The notes under the pieces were generated by a model. It saw only the letters and a list, made by a program, of their open reading frames with translations, was not told the DNA's origin and made no database searches. 64,000 nucleotides of DNA, taken from positions 180,232 to 244,231 of the forward strand of contig NZ_PNHL01000002.1 in NCBI RefSeq assembly GCF_002871795.1, given 5' to 3'. Positions 34,090 to 45,422 of this stretch are shown piece after piece (positions within the stretch are counted from its first letter, which is position 1; every line of letters starts with the position of its first letter). A program made the position numbers and the translations under genes. This DNA comes from Brachybacterium sp. UMB0905. GTDB lineage: Bacteria > Actinomycetota > Actinomycetes > Actinomycetales > Dermabacteraceae.

Positions 34090-34991
34090 GCTCGCACTCG
34101 GTCCGTGAGTGTCTGCGTCATGCCCTCGCCGATGCCACGCAGCGTCTCGGCGCCGCCGGCGTGCCCTCGCCGAGCACCGACGCGCGAGCGCTGCTGCAGG
34201 CCGCCGCCGGGACAGAGCGACCGCTCGTGCTGCTCGACGCCCTGCCGGAAGACTTCACGGTGCGCTGTGAGGAGCTGCTGGCGCGCCGCGCGGCGCGCGA
34301 GCCGCTGCAGCTGGTGCTGGGCTCCGCCCCGTTCCGCCGTCTGCGGCTGGAGATCCGCCCCGGCGTCTTCATCCCCCGGCCGGAGACAGAACTGGCCCTG
34401 GACCTGCTGTCCCAGCACTGTGAGGGGGAATGCCGAAGCGTGGTGGATCTGTGCGCGGGCAGCGGCGCGCTCGGTGCGGCCGTTCTCGATGAGCTGCCCG
34501 AGGCGCAGGTCCGCGCCGTCGAGATCGACCCAGCGGCCGCCGACCTCGCACAGCGGAACCTCGAGGCCGCAGGACCCGGACGCGGGCAGGTGCTCACCGC
34601 CGATATCGCCGCGCCGCCGACGCAGCTGCTCGCCGCAGCGCCCGTGGACGCGGTGCTCGCCAACCCCCCGTACATCCCCGCCGCGGCGGTGCCGCGCGAC
34701 CCCGAGGTGCTCGCGCATGATCCGCATCGCGCCCTGTTCGGCGGGGGAGAGGACGGGCTCGAGGTACCCGGGGCCGTGATCGACCTGGCCGCGCGCCTGC
34801 TGCGCCCGGGAGGTCTGCTGATCATGGAGCACGCCGATGTGCAGGGCGCCGCAACCCGCGAGCTCGCCACCGCTCACGGCGGCTTCACCGCGGTGCGCAC
34901 CGCACAGGACCTCACCGGGCGCGACCGCTTCCTGCTCGCGCGCCGCGCCGAGATAGAGAGCACCAGCGAGGATGAGAGACTGAACCTGTGA
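34086..34991 (+). CDS. prmC: Release factor glutamine methyltransferase
   Basis: Methylates the Gln of the GGQ motif in RF1 and RF2 with S-adenosylmethionine. The 301-residue protein has an N-terminal helical substrate domain, IPRPETELALDLL, the SAM motif VVDLCAGSGALG, AVEIDPAA and the catalytic LANPPYIP. It lies between and overlaps prfA (ATGA) and tsaC (GTGA), so enzyme and substrate are made together. Confidence 0.96.
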   Translation: MSSHSVRECLRHALADATQRLGAAGVPSPSTDARALLQAAAGTERPLVLLDALPEDFTVRCEELLARRAAREPLQLVLGSAPFRRLRLEIRPGVFIPRPETELALDLLSQHCEGECRSVVDLCAGSGALGAAVLDELPEAQVRAVEIDPAAADLAQRNLEAAGPGRGQVLTADIAAPPTQLLAAAPVDAVLANPPYIPAAAVPRDPEVLAHDPHRALFGGGEDGLEVPGAVIDLAARLLRPGGLLIMEHADVQGAATRELATAHGGFTAVRTAQDLTGRDRFLLARRAEIESTSEDERLNL

Positions 34992-36100
34992 GCGTGCACG
35001 ACACCCAGAATCCCGAGACCCGTGAGGACTCTCTGAACGCCGCCGTGGACGCGGTGCGCGCGGGAGACCTCATCGTCCTGCCCACCGACACGGTGTACGG
35101 CATCGGCGCCGATGCCTTCTCGCCACGCGCCGTCGAGGACCTGCTCGATGCCAAGGGGCGCGGTCGCCAGAACCCGCCGCCAGTGCTGATCGGCGACCAC
35201 GCCGTGCTCATGGCGCTGGCCACCGACCTACCGGACTACGTCGAGGACCTCGCCGAGGCCCTCTGGCCCGGCGCCCTGACCCTCATCCTCACCGCGCAAC
35301 CGTCCCTCACCTGGGATCTGGGGGAAACCCGCGGCACGGTCGCTCTGCGCATGCCCGATGACGAGACCGCCCTGGAGCTGCTGCGCCGCACCGGGCCGCT
35401 GGCCGTCTCGAGCGCCAACCGCCACGGCAAGCCCGCCGCGCAGTCCGTGCTCGATGCCGCCACGCAGCTGGGCGACACGGTGGCCGTGTATCTCGACGGC
35501 GGCACGGTCCCCCTTGGCGGGAGCTCCACCATCCTGGATACGACCGTCACTCCGGCCGAGATCGTCCGGGAGGGCGCGGTCAGCAAGGAGCAGATCATCG
35601 AGGCGGTGGGCGATATCTTCACCGCACCGCCGAGCTCCGAGGAGCAGAGCGACGCCACAGAGCACAGCGACGCCGCGGAGGAGAGTGACACCGCAGAGGA
35701 GTCCTCTCAGGCGCGGACGGATGCCGAGGCGGCGGACGGCACGGATTCTGCGGACACTGCTGACACTGCGGACGGCGCCGACACCGCTGACGCAGCCGAT
35801 ACCGCGGACATCGCTGACACCGCGGACACCGCGGAGGCGGCGCCCGCTGCCGATGTCGCTGATCCGGCCCAGAACGCCGACCCCGTCCAAAACGCCGACC
35901 CTGCCCAGGTCGCCGACCCTGCCCAGGACGCCGACCCTGCCCAGGACGCCGAAGCGTCGGGGAGCACCGCGGAGGCACCGAACGTCGCGGAGCACCCCGC
36001 GACCAAGGACACCGCGCCTGCGGCCGGAGCCCTGGAGCTCCCCTCCGAGGCAGAGACCCAGGACACCCGACCCGAGGGGTCGGGGAGCACAGCCGGGTGA
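34988..36100 (+). CDS. tsaC: L-threonylcarbamoyladenylate synthase with a repetitive acidic C-terminal tail
   Basis: Makes threonylcarbamoyl-AMP from Thr, bicarbonate and ATP for t6A tRNA modification. The first 205 residues or so are a complete TsaC/YrdC domain (DLIVLPTDTVYGIGADAF, DAKGRGRQNPPPVLI, ALRMPDDETA, VSSANRHGKPAA). The family ends here. The remaining 160 residues are Ala, Asp, Thr, Glu and Ser only, mostly strings of (T)AD and five hexapeptides ADPAQ(N/V/D); no Cys, Trp or aromatic cluster is seen, so it is probably disordered and very acidic. It does not resemble the Sua5 domain of long TsaC proteins. The GTG overlaps the prmC stop, and wecA overlaps its own stop. Confidence 0.9.
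   Translation: MSVHDTQNPETREDSLNAAVDAVRAGDLIVLPTDTVYGIGADAFSPRAVEDLLDAKGRGRQNPPPVLIGDHAVLMALATDLPDYVEDLAEALWPGALTLILTAQPSLTWDLGETRGTVALRMPDDETALELLRRTGPLAVSSANRHGKPAAQSVLDAATQLGDTVAVYLDGGTVPLGGSSTILDTTVTPAEIVREGAVSKEQIIEAVGDIFTAPPSSEEQSDATEHSDAAEESDTAEESSQARTDAEAADGTDSADTADTADGADTADAADTADIADTADTAEAAPAADVADPAQNADPVQNADPAQVADPAQDADPAQDAEASGSTAEAPNVAEHPATKDTAPAAGALELPSEAETQDTRPEGSGSTAG
35744..35838 (+). repeat. Degenerate 9-base repeats encoding Thr-Ala-Asp
   Basis: A run of codons for (S/T/A/I/G)-A-D, with units such as GACACTGCG, GACACCGCT and GACACCGCG. The third positions vary, so the protein pattern is better conserved than the DNA. It codes for the middle of the tsaC tail. Confidence 0.8.
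35858..35947 (+). repeat. Five 18-base repeats encoding the hexapeptide ADPAQ(N/V/D)
   Basis: Five consecutive units encode ADPAQN, ADPVQN, ADPAQV, ADPAQD and ADPAQD. The last three share GCCGACCCTGCCCAG exactly, which suggests recent expansion by slippage; the first two have diverged. It lies in frame in the tsaC tail. Confidence 0.88.
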
Positions 36101-37221
36101 GGGTCTACCTCTTCATCCTCCTGGTCGCCGCGGCCGTCACCTACCTGCTGACCCCGGCCGTGCGCCTGGTGGCACGGCGTGCCGGAGCGATGACGGCGGT
36201 GCGGGAGCGGGATGTCCACGACACGGTGACCCCACGGCTGGGCGGGGTGGCGATGTTCGTCGGGATCGTCGCGGCCCTGCTCGTCGCGGGCAACGTCCCG
36301 TTTCTCGAAGGTCTGTTCCGAGACAGTCGCCAGCCCTGGGCGGTGCTCGCCGCCGCCGGAGTGGTCTGCCTGCTCGGAGCGGCCGATGACAAATGGGACC
36401 TGGACTGGGTGACCAAGCTGGCCGGCCAGGTGCTCGCCGCCCTGCTGCTGGCCTGGCAGGGCGTGAGCCTGGTGACCCTGCCGATCGGCGGGGTCACCGT
36501 GCTCTCCGGCCGCAGCGCACTGATCCTCACAGTCCTGGTCGTGGTGGTCGCGATGAACGCCGTGAACTTCGTGGACGGACTGGACGGACTGGCCGCCGGG
36601 GTCATGGCCATCGGCGGCACCGCTTTCTTCCTCTACGCCTATACCCTCACCCGCTCGGCCTCCACCACCGACTACTCCTCCCTGGCCGCGCTGCTGACCG
36701 CCGTCATGATCGGGGCGTGTGTGGGATTCCTGCCCCATAACCTCACGCGTGCCCGCATCTTCATGGGCGACTCCGGCTCGATGCTGCTGGGTCTGCTGCT
36801 GGCCGCCAGCACCATCGCTGTGACCGGCCAGGTGGACCCCGCGCGTCTGTCCGGCGCGGACATGCTCGGACAGTTCCTGCCGATCCTGTTGCCCATCGGC
36901 GTGATGATCGTTCCGTTCCTCGACTTCGGCCTGGCGGTCATACGCCGCATCGGCTCCGGACGCTCACCCTTCCACGCCGACAAAGCCCACCTGCACCACC
37001 GGCTGCTGCGCCTCGGGCACTCCAAGCGCGGTGCGGTGATCATCATGTACGTCTGGACCGTCGTGATCTCCGTCGGCCTGCTGCTGCCCCTTGTGCTGCC
37101 GATGCGCACCGTCCTCGTGCTGTGGACCGGCAGCCTGCTGCTGGCGGTGCTCATGACCCTCGATCCAATGCGGTGGCGCAGACCACATCACCAGAAGGAG
37201 CCCGCTGATGACCGCCTCTGA
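36097..37221 (+). CDS. wecA: UDP-GlcNAc:undecaprenyl-phosphate GlcNAc-1-phosphate transferase
   Basis: An integral membrane enzyme of the MraY/WecA family that moves a sugar-1-phosphate onto a polyprenyl phosphate carrier, the first step of a cell-envelope glycan. The 374 residues form about ten or eleven helices. Signature cytoplasmic motifs are AADDKWDLDWVTKL (Asp pair), NFVDGLDGLAAGV, FMGDSGSM and the His box DKAHLHHRLLRLGHS that marks WecA/TagO rather than MraY. The exact polymer is not shown. The GTG overlaps the tsaC stop. wecA between tsaC and the atp operon is the known actinobacterial order (rfe in Mycobacterium). Confidence 0.92.
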   Translation: MRVYLFILLVAAAVTYLLTPAVRLVARRAGAMTAVRERDVHDTVTPRLGGVAMFVGIVAALLVAGNVPFLEGLFRDSRQPWAVLAAAGVVCLLGAADDKWDLDWVTKLAGQVLAALLLAWQGVSLVTLPIGGVTVLSGRSALILTVLVVVVAMNAVNFVDGLDGLAAGVMAIGGTAFFLYAYTLTRSASTTDYSSLAALLTAVMIGACVGFLPHNLTRARIFMGDSGSMLLGLLLAASTIAVTGQVDPARLSGADMLGQFLPILLPIGVMIVPFLDFGLAVIRRIGSGRSPFHADKAHLHHRLLRLGHSKRGAVIIMYVWTVVISVGLLLPLVLPMRTVLVLWTGSLLLAVLMTLDPMRWRRPHHQKEPADDRL

Positions 37222-37660
37222 CCCCGCCCCGGCCCACACGCTGACCGCCGGGGACCGCGGCATGCGCCGCGCCACCCTGCTGGGCCTCGTCGTCGCCGTC
37301 GTCCTGGCGCTCGCGATGGTGGTGCTCGCCGCCGCGATCGCCGAACGACCGGCAGTGCTCGGCGCCCTCATCGGCGCCGCCCTGACCGTCGTGGTCGTCG
37401 CCCCCACCGCGGTCACCGGCTATCTCGCGCCACGGCTCAGCCCCGTGACAATGGCCGTGACGGTTCTCGCATCCTGGATCCTCAAGATGGTCATCGTGGT
37501 GGTCGTGCTGCTCATGCTGCGCGACGTCGAAAGCGTCTCCATCGTCTGGGTGGGGCTCACCCTGCTGGTGGGAGCGCTGATGGGCGTGGTCATCGAGACG
37601 GTGCTGCTGGCCCGCGTGCGGAGGCCCCTGGACGTGGAGCCGGACCCACGGCCGGAGTGA
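37208..37660 (+). CDS. AtpI-like small membrane protein upstream of the ATP synthase operon
   Basis: A 150-residue protein with four predicted helices (VVAVVLALAMVVLAAAI; LGALIGAALTVVVVAP; MAVTVLASWILKMVIVVVV; WVGLTLLVGALMGVVIET) and a charged N- and C-terminus. Length, topology and place between wecA and atpB match the AtpI-like gene of other actinobacteria (Rv1303 position); AtpI is a c-ring assembly or Mg2+/Ca2+-linked accessory. Sequence conservation in this group is low, so the call rests mainly on context. It overlaps wecA by 14 bases, and TCACCAGAAGGAG before the ATG is its ribosome site. Confidence 0.75.
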   Translation: MTASDPAPAHTLTAGDRGMRRATLLGLVVAVVLALAMVVLAAAIAERPAVLGALIGAALTVVVVAPTAVTGYLAPRLSPVTMAVTVLASWILKMVIVVVVLLMLRDVESVSIVWVGLTLLVGALMGVVIETVLLARVRRPLDVEPDPRPE

Positions 37661-37911
37661 TGCACCTCGCAGCCCTGGTGAGGACCTTCGGAGGCCCGGA
37701 AGAAGGGGCGCACTCTGTTATGGTTATCCGGGCGTCAGGCGCAGTCACCACTGCCTCTCCGGAGGGGTGGAGCGCAGGCGCCGACCACCGGATCCCACCG
37801 CCGGGAGACCGCCTGACATCAGGTGGTGCACCAGTCCCCGCGGCGCGGTGGCCACGATGTGAAGGACAGGCCCTGCCACGATGGCAGACAGATTGAGCAC
37901 GGGAGATCGAC
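37661..37911 (+). promoter_or_regulatory. Leader region of the ATP synthase operon
   Basis: About 250 bases with no credible gene. TATGGT at about 37719-37724, within the less GC-rich CTCTGTTATGGTTATCC, fits a -10 element, without a clear -35. This would give an untranslated leader of roughly 180 bases before atpB. GGGAG at 37901-37905 is the probable atpB ribosome site. Confidence 0.4.
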
Positions 37912-38721
37912 CTGAACACCGCCGACCTTGCCGCTCCGCTCCGCGCCGATGACGGAGCGCCCTTTCACATCCCCACCATCGACGAGTTCTTCCCGGACGC
38001 GATCCTCTTCGCCGGCACCCCCTTCGAGTTCAACCGCATCCAGCTGGTGCGGCTGATCATCCTGGCGGCCACGCTCATCTTCCTGTGCATCGTCGCCTCG
38101 CGGGCGCGCCTGGTCCCCGGTCGCACCCAGAGCATCGTCGAGCTGCTGTTCGACTTCGTGAACACCAACATCGTGGTGGCGGTGCTGGGGGAGCGGGACG
38201 GCAAGCGCTTCGCTCCCTGGCTGATCTCCACCTTCGTGCTGATCCTGGTGATGAACCTCGGGTTCATGGTGCCCGGGCTGAACATGTCCGGCACCGCCGT
38301 GATCGGCTTCCCCCTGCTGCTGGCCCTGGCGACGTTCGTGATCTACATGGTCGCGGGCATCAAGGCGCATGGTCTGGGGGGCTACCTCAAGCACGCCACC
38401 GCCCCGCCCGGCGTGCCGAAGATCGTGTACCTGCTGCTGGTGCCGATCGAGGCGATCCAGGTCTTCGTGGTCCGCTGGGCCTCGCTGACCATCCGTCTGC
38501 TGGCCAACATGGTGGGCGGCCACATGATCATCGTGGTGCTCATCGGACTGACTCACTTCCTGGTGGTCTCCCTGAGCCTGCTGACCATCGCCTCGCCCTT
38601 CGCCGCGGGCCTCAGCCTGCTGGTGTTCGCCTTCAAGATCTTCGTGGCGGGCCTGCAGGCATTCATCTTCACCATCCTGTCGGCCGTCTACATCCAGATG
38701 GCCGTCTCCGACGAGCACTGA
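37912..38721 (+). CDS. atpB: ATP synthase subunit a, apparently starting at CTG
   Basis: The membrane channel subunit of F0, 269 residues by my start. The family N-terminus (FHIPTIDEFFPDAILF, then GTPFEFNRIQLVRLI) is encoded upstream of the first in-frame GTG at 38047, so that GTG cannot be the start. Between the upstream stop at 37894 and the conserved region there is no in-frame ATG, GTG or TTG; CTG at 37912 has GGGAG six bases upstream and is the best candidate. The essential Arg lies in the helix VRWASLTIRLLANMVGGH. Five helices follow the usual pattern. It opens the full atpBEFHAGDC operon. Confidence 0.88.
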   Translation: MNTADLAAPLRADDGAPFHIPTIDEFFPDAILFAGTPFEFNRIQLVRLIILAATLIFLCIVASRARLVPGRTQSIVELLFDFVNTNIVVAVLGERDGKRFAPWLISTFVLILVMNLGFMVPGLNMSGTAVIGFPLLLALATFVIYMVAGIKAHGLGGYLKHATAPPGVPKIVYLLLVPIEAIQVFVVRWASLTIRLLANMVGGHMIIVVLIGLTHFLVVSLSLLTIASPFAAGLSLLVFAFKIFVAGLQAFIFTILSAVYIQMAVSDEH

Positions 38722-39030
<309 letters not shown>

Positions 39031-39040
39031 GGGTCAGCCC

Positions 39041-39580
39041 ATGATCCTCAGCGAAGGAGCCACCCCCGGCTGGCAGCTGTTCGTTCCGCTGCCGGCGGAG
39101 ATCATCTGGTCGGCGATCTTCATCGCCATCTTCGCCGCGGTCTTCATCCGTTTCGTCCTGCCCCGCATGAATGCGGTGCTCGATGAGCGCTCCGAGAAGA
39201 TCGAGGGCGGGATCCGGCGTGCCGAAGAGGCACAGGCCCAGGCCGACCAGCTCAAGGCGGATCAGGAGCAGCAGCTCTCCGACGCCCGTCGCGAGGCCGC
39301 AGCGATCCGTGACCAGGCCCGGCAGGACGCCGAGCGCATCGTGGAGGAGGCGCGGGGACGCGCCGCCCAGGAGGCCGAGCGCGTCCTGGCCACCGGTCGC
39401 CAGCAGCTGGAGGCCGAGCGCATCGCCGCGTCCACCCAGCTGCGCGGTGAGGTCGGTTCGCTCGCGAGCGACCTGGCCTCCCGGATCGTCGGGGAGTCCC
39501 TCACCGACGACGAGCGTTCGCGCCGTGTGATCGACCGCTTCCTGGACGACCTCGAGTCGTCCCAGGCCGCCACCCGATAA
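39041..39580 (+). CDS. atpF: ATP synthase subunit b
   Basis: A peripheral-stalk subunit of 179 residues. One N-terminal helix spans the membrane (EIIWSAIFIAIFAAVFIRFVLP), followed by a long charged coiled coil (DERSEKIEGGIRRAEEAQAQ onward). It begins ten bases after the c subunit gene and ends ten bases before atpH. Unlike in mycobacteria, b and delta are separate genes here. Confidence 0.95.
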   Translation: MILSEGATPGWQLFVPLPAEIIWSAIFIAIFAAVFIRFVLPRMNAVLDERSEKIEGGIRRAEEAQAQADQLKADQEQQLSDARREAAAIRDQARQDAERIVEEARGRAAQEAERVLATGRQQLEAERIAASTQLRGEVGSLASDLASRIVGESLTDDERSRRVIDRFLDDLESSQAATR

Positions 39581-39589
39581 GGAATCGAG

Positions 39590-40405
39590 ATGCGAGGAAC
39601 CTCCTCCACCTCCTTCGGTGAGGTGCTTCAGCACGCCCAGGGCGCGTTCGCGTCCGAGGGCGTTCAGCTGGGTGCCATCGCCGAGGAGCTGTTCGCGGTG
39701 GCTGATGCCATCGACTCCAGCAACCAGCTGGTCCGCCTGCTGTCCGACGCCGGCCGCCCCGGCGAGGTCAAGGAGCAGGCGGTCCGAACCCTCCTGGGCA
39801 GCAAGGTCAGCGCACTCGCGCTCGACCTGACAGTGCAGGTGGTGCGTCGGCGCTGGTCCGAGCAGGAGGACATCCTCGACGCTCTCGAGCTGCTGGGGGT
39901 TGCCGCGTACCTCGAGCAGGCACGCCGCGAGGACCGCTTGAGCGCCGTGGAGAGCCAGCTGGTCCAGGTTTCGCGGATGATCGATTCCACGCCGGAGTTG
40001 ACCACCGCGCTGGACGGGTTGCGTGAGCGGCCTGCCGAGCGCAGCGCCCTGGTGACGGACCTGCTGCGCTCCCGCACCCAGGAGCTGACGGCGGCGATCG
40101 CGGCCCGTGCCGTGGGGCGTCGCAGCGACACCAAGCCCGCCCGTCGGGTTGAGGAGTTCGCGCGCTTCGCCGCCGAGCAGCGTCGCCGCTCGGTGGCCCA
40201 GGTTGCCAGCGCGGTGCCCCTGACCGACACCCAGCAGGCTCGGCTGGCGAGCCTGCTGGCCGGCATCTACGGCCGCGAGATCCAGATCGACCTGCAGGTG
40301 GATCCCACCGTCGTGGGCGGTATGCGGATCCAGGTCGGAGACGATCTCTACGACGCCACCGTCCTGGCGCGCCTGGCCAAGGCCCGCCAGCAGCTGGTGG
40401 CCTGA
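39590..40405 (+). CDS. atpH: ATP synthase subunit delta
   Basis: Joins F1 to the peripheral stalk. At 271 residues it is longer than the 175-180 of most bacteria, a form seen in actinobacteria. The C-terminal part has the recognised delta motif IDLQVDPTVVGGMRIQVGDDLYDAT. The N-terminal helical bundle binds the alpha subunits. The ATG follows the atpF stop after nine bases. Confidence 0.93.
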   Translation: MRGTSSTSFGEVLQHAQGAFASEGVQLGAIAEELFAVADAIDSSNQLVRLLSDAGRPGEVKEQAVRTLLGSKVSALALDLTVQVVRRRWSEQEDILDALELLGVAAYLEQARREDRLSAVESQLVQVSRMIDSTPELTTALDGLRERPAERSALVTDLLRSRTQELTAAIAARAVGRRSDTKPARRVEEFARFAAEQRRRSVAQVASAVPLTDTQQARLASLLAGIYGREIQIDLQVDPTVVGGMRIQVGDDLYDATVLARLAKARQQLVA

Positions 40406-40483
40406 CCCGCCCGACGCCACGGCGTCCCCCGAACCCGCACAGCGCCCCCACCACGGGGAGACCGAGAGGAACAACGAGCAGCG

Positions 40484-42109
40484 ATGGCCGAGCTCACGAT
40501 CAGCCCGGAGGAGATCCGGAACGCCCTGGACACCGCGGTGTCCACCTACCAGGCAGGCAGCACCGAGCGCGAGGAGGTGGGTCGCGTCGTCACCGCGGCC
40601 GACGGCATCGCGCACGTCGAGGGCCTGCCCAATGTGATGGCCAATGAGCTGGTCAGCTTCGAGGACGGCACCCTGGGCCTGGCACTGAACCTCGACCTGC
40701 GGGAGATCGGTGTCGTGGTCCTCGGGGAGTTCTCCGGCATCGAGGAGGGCCAGCAGGTGCGGCGCACCGGGCAGGTGCTCTCCGTGCCCGTGGGCGATGG
40801 CTACCTGGGCCGCGTGGTGGACCCCACCGGCAAGCCCATCGACGGCCTGGGCGACATCGCCACCGTGGGCCGCCGGGCGCTCGAGCTGCAGGCACCCACC
40901 GTGATGCAGCGCAAGTCCGTCAAGGAGCCGATGCAGACCGGCCTGAAGGCCATCGACTCGATGACCCCGATCGGCCGTGGCCAGCGCCAGCTGATCATCG
41001 GCGACCGCCAGACCGGCAAGACTGCCATCGGCATTGACACCATCCTGAACCAGAAGGACAACTGGGACAGCGGTGATCCCGACAAGCAGGTGCGCTGCAT
41101 CTATGTGGCGGTGGGCCAGAAGGGCTCCACCATCGCCGGTGTGCGCGCGACCCTCGAGCGCGCGGGCGCGCTGGAGTACACCACCATCGTGGCTGCTCCG
41201 GCCTCTGACCCGGCGGGCTTCAAGTACATCGCCCCCTACACCGGCTCCGCGATCGGCCAGCACTGGATGTACGAGGGCAAGCATGTCCTGATCGTCTTCG
41301 ACGACCTGTCCAAGCAGGCCGAGGCCTACCGCGCCGTGTCCCTGCTGCTGCGTCGTCCCCCGGGCCGCGAGGCCTACCCCGGTGACGTCTTCTACCTGCA
41401 CTCCCGCCTGCTGGAGCGCTGCGCGAAGCTGTCCGATGACATGGGTGGCGGCTCGATGACCGGCCTGCCGATCATCGAGACCAAGGCCAATGACGTCTCG
41501 GCGTACATCCCCACCAACGTCATCTCCATCACTGACGGCCAGTGCTTCCTGCAGTCGGACCTGTTCAACGCCGACCAGCGCCCCGCCGTGGACGTGGGCA
41601 TCTCGGTGTCCCGCGTGGGCGGTTCCGCGCAGACCAAGGCGATGAAGTCCGTCTCCGGCACGCTGAAGATCAGCCTGGCCCAGTACCGCGACCTCGAGGC
41701 CTTCGCGATGTTCGCCTCGGACCTGGACGCCGCCTCGAAGCAGCAGCTGCACCGCGGTGCCCGCCTGATGGAGCTGCTCAAGCAGGCCCAGTACTCGCCG
41801 TTCCCGATGGAGGAGCAGGTCGTCTCCATCTGGGCCGGCACCAAGGGGAAGTTCGACGACATCGAGGTCGATGAGGTCCGCGAGTTCGAGGCCGCGCTGC
41901 TGGAGCACCTGCGCCACAACGGCACGATCCTGGATACCATCCGCACCTCCGGCAAGTTCTCGGATGAGACCGAGGAGGAGCTGAGCCAGGTCCTGGACCA
42001 GGTCAAGACCGACTTCCTCGCCGCCAAGGCCAATGACCGCGCGGTCAACGATGAAGATGGCCGGGCCACCGAGGATCAGATCGACCAGGAGAACATCGTC
42101 CGCGGCTGA
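40484..42109 (+). CDS. atpA: ATP synthase subunit alpha
   Basis: The non-catalytic nucleotide-binding subunit of F1, 541 residues. It has [17 protein letters not shown] (Walker A), [15 protein letters not shown] (Walker B), and the Arg finger region [15 protein letters not shown]. The C-terminal 30 residues are acidic and may be part of an actinobacterial extension ([16 protein letters not shown]). GAGAGGAAC precedes the ATG. Confidence 0.97.
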   Translation: MAELTISPEEIRNALDTAVSTYQAGSTEREEVGRVVTAADGIAHVEGLPNVMANELVSFEDGTLGLALNLDLREIGVVVLGEFSGIEEGQQVRRTGQVLSVPVGDGYLGRVVDPTGKPIDGLGDIATVGRRALELQAPTVMQRKSVKEPMQTGLKAIDSMTPIGRGQRQLIIGDRQTGKTAIGIDTILNQKDNWDSGDPDKQVRCIYVAVGQKGSTIAGVRATLERAGALEYTTIVAAPASDPAGFKYIAPYTGSAIGQHWMYEGKHVLIVFDDLSKQAEAYRAVSLLLRRPPGREAYPGDVFYLHSRLLERCAKLSDDMGGGSMTGLPIIETKANDVSAYIPTNVISITDGQCFLQSDLFNADQRPAVDVGISVSRVGGSAQTKAMKSVSGTLKISLAQYRDLEAFAMFASDLDAASKQQLHRGARLMELLKQAQYSPFPMEEQVVSIWAGTKGKFDDIEVDEVREFEAALLEHLRHNGTILDTIRTSGKFSDETEEELSQVLDQVKTDFLAAKANDRAVNDEDGRATEDQIDQENIVRG

Positions 42110-42173
42110 GGTCCGGAGCGCCGCCCCACGGCGGTGCCCCTGACGGAGGCATTCGGCGCGAACGAGGAGAGAC

Positions 42174-43085
42174 ATGGGAGCCCAGCAGAGGGTCTACAAG
42201 CAGAAGATCAAGTCCGCCCAGGGCATGAAGAAGATCTTCAAGGCCAAGGAGATGGTCGCGGCATCGCGCATCGCCAAGGCCCATGCCCGGGTCACGGCGA
42301 CGACTCCGTACGCCGAAGCGCTCACGCAGGCGATCGGTTCGGTGGCCACCCACTCCGAGGAGCTCAAGCATCCGTTCCTGGAGCAGCATCGCGAGCAGAC
42401 CGGGCGGGCCGGCATCCTCATGATCACCGCCGACCGCGGTATGACCGGCCCCTACTCCCATAACGTCATCCGTGCTGCCGAACAGCTGGCCAACAAGCTG
42501 CTCGACGAGGGCAAGACCCCGGTGATGTATGTGGTGGGCCGCAAGGGCGACTCGTACTACCGCTTCCGCAACCGGCCCCCGCACCGGTCCTGGACCCCGT
42601 ACGCGGAGAGCGAGCTGCCGGACCTGGGCCGGGAGATCTCCCACGTGCTCACCGAGGATCTGCTCAGCGAGGACGAGCAGGTTCACCTCGATGAGCTGTA
42701 CGTGGTGGGCACGAAGTTCATCTCCCGCTTCCAGCAGCAGACCCGTGCCATCCGCATGGTGCCGATGGGCGTGGTCGATGCGGAGGAGGGCCAGCGCCCC
42801 ACCTACCCGCTGTATGCCTTCACCCCGGATCCCGATTCGGTCATCGAAGAGCTGATGCCGCGGTACATCGAGTCGCGGATCATCAACATCCTGCTGCAGG
42901 CCATGGCCTCGGAGCACGCCTCCACGCAGCGTGCGATGAAGACCGCCACCGACAACGCGGAGACCCAGATCCACAAGTTCACCCGCCTCGCCAACTCCGC
43001 GCGTCAGGCGGAGATCACCCAGGAGATCACCGAGATCGTCGGCGGCGCCGACGCCCTGGCAGGAACTGGCCGCACCGACCGCTGA
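42174..43085 (+). CDS. atpG: ATP synthase subunit gamma
   Basis: The central rotor shaft, 303 residues. The N-terminal helix MGAQQRVYKQKIKSAQGMKKI and the C-terminal helix around ASEHASTQRAMKTATDNAE form the coiled coil, with a Rossmann-like domain between. GAGGAGAG precedes the ATG. Confidence 0.96.
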   Translation: MGAQQRVYKQKIKSAQGMKKIFKAKEMVAASRIAKAHARVTATTPYAEALTQAIGSVATHSEELKHPFLEQHREQTGRAGILMITADRGMTGPYSHNVIRAAEQLANKLLDEGKTPVMYVVGRKGDSYYRFRNRPPHRSWTPYAESELPDLGREISHVLTEDLLSEDEQVHLDELYVVGTKFISRFQQQTRAIRMVPMGVVDAEEGQRPTYPLYAFTPDPDSVIEELMPRYIESRIINILLQAMASEHASTQRAMKTATDNAETQIHKFTRLANSARQAEITQEITEIVGGADALAGTGRTDR

Positions 43086-44902
<1,817 letters not shown>

Positions 44903-44920
44903 GCCGGGCACGACCTCACG

Positions 44921-45361
44921 ATGAGCGCTTCGAACATCCCGATCCTCCTGCTGGGGGTCGGGATGTTCGTCGTCGTGACCGCAGCCCTCGTGATCATCCG
45001 CCAGTTGGTGATCGCCCGCGGTCGTGGCGCTTTCGAATGCACGCTGTATCGGCGCGGCCTGGTGGGGGAGGCGGGCTGGCAGCACGGCATGATGCGCTTC
45101 GGGACCGACCGCCTGCGCTGGCACCGCGCCTTCTCGCTGCGCTGGCGCCCCTCGGAGGTGATCCGCCGCGCGGAGATCCAGGAGCTCACCCGGGAGCGGC
45201 TGGCCGCGGGGAGCGATGGCGGTGCAGACATGTGTCTGGTGATCTTCCAGCTCACGCGTGGCCGGGAGCAGCGCGCCCTCGTGGACATGACCGCCGGGGC
45301 GGCTCTGAACGCCTGGGTGGAAGCGGCGCCAACGGGCCAGTTCCGCGGCGACGTGGACTGA
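44921..45361 (+). CDS. DUF2550 family membrane protein
   Basis: A 146-residue protein with one N-terminal helix (ILLLGVGMFVVVTAALVIIRQL) and a cytoplasmic domain with WQHGMMRFGTDRLRWHRAFS. DUF2550 genes lie just after atpC in many actinobacteria (Rv1312 position); the function is unknown. It starts 18 bases after atpC and probably ends the operon. It converges with nagA across 61 bases, with no clear terminator visible. Confidence 0.85.
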   Translation: MSASNIPILLLGVGMFVVVTAALVIIRQLVIARGRGAFECTLYRRGLVGEAGWQHGMMRFGTDRLRWHRAFSLRWRPSEVIRRAEIQELTRERLAAGSDGGADMCLVIFQLTRGREQRALVDMTAGAALNAWVEAAPTGQFRGDVD

Positions 45362-45422
45362 CAGCAGCTGACCGCCACCCCGGCCCCATCACCGGACGTT
45401 TGCGGCATCCATGGCAGATGGC

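Noticed and set aside
37657..37896. A 79-codon frame between the AtpI-like gene and atpB
   Set aside because: No Shine-Dalgarno, no recognisable sequence, and it covers the probable operon promoter. It was treated as leader.
38047..38721. atpB starting at GTG 38047
   Set aside because: It would remove the conserved N-terminal segment FHIPTIDEFFPDAILF and the first part of the first helix, which are encoded just upstream in the same frame.
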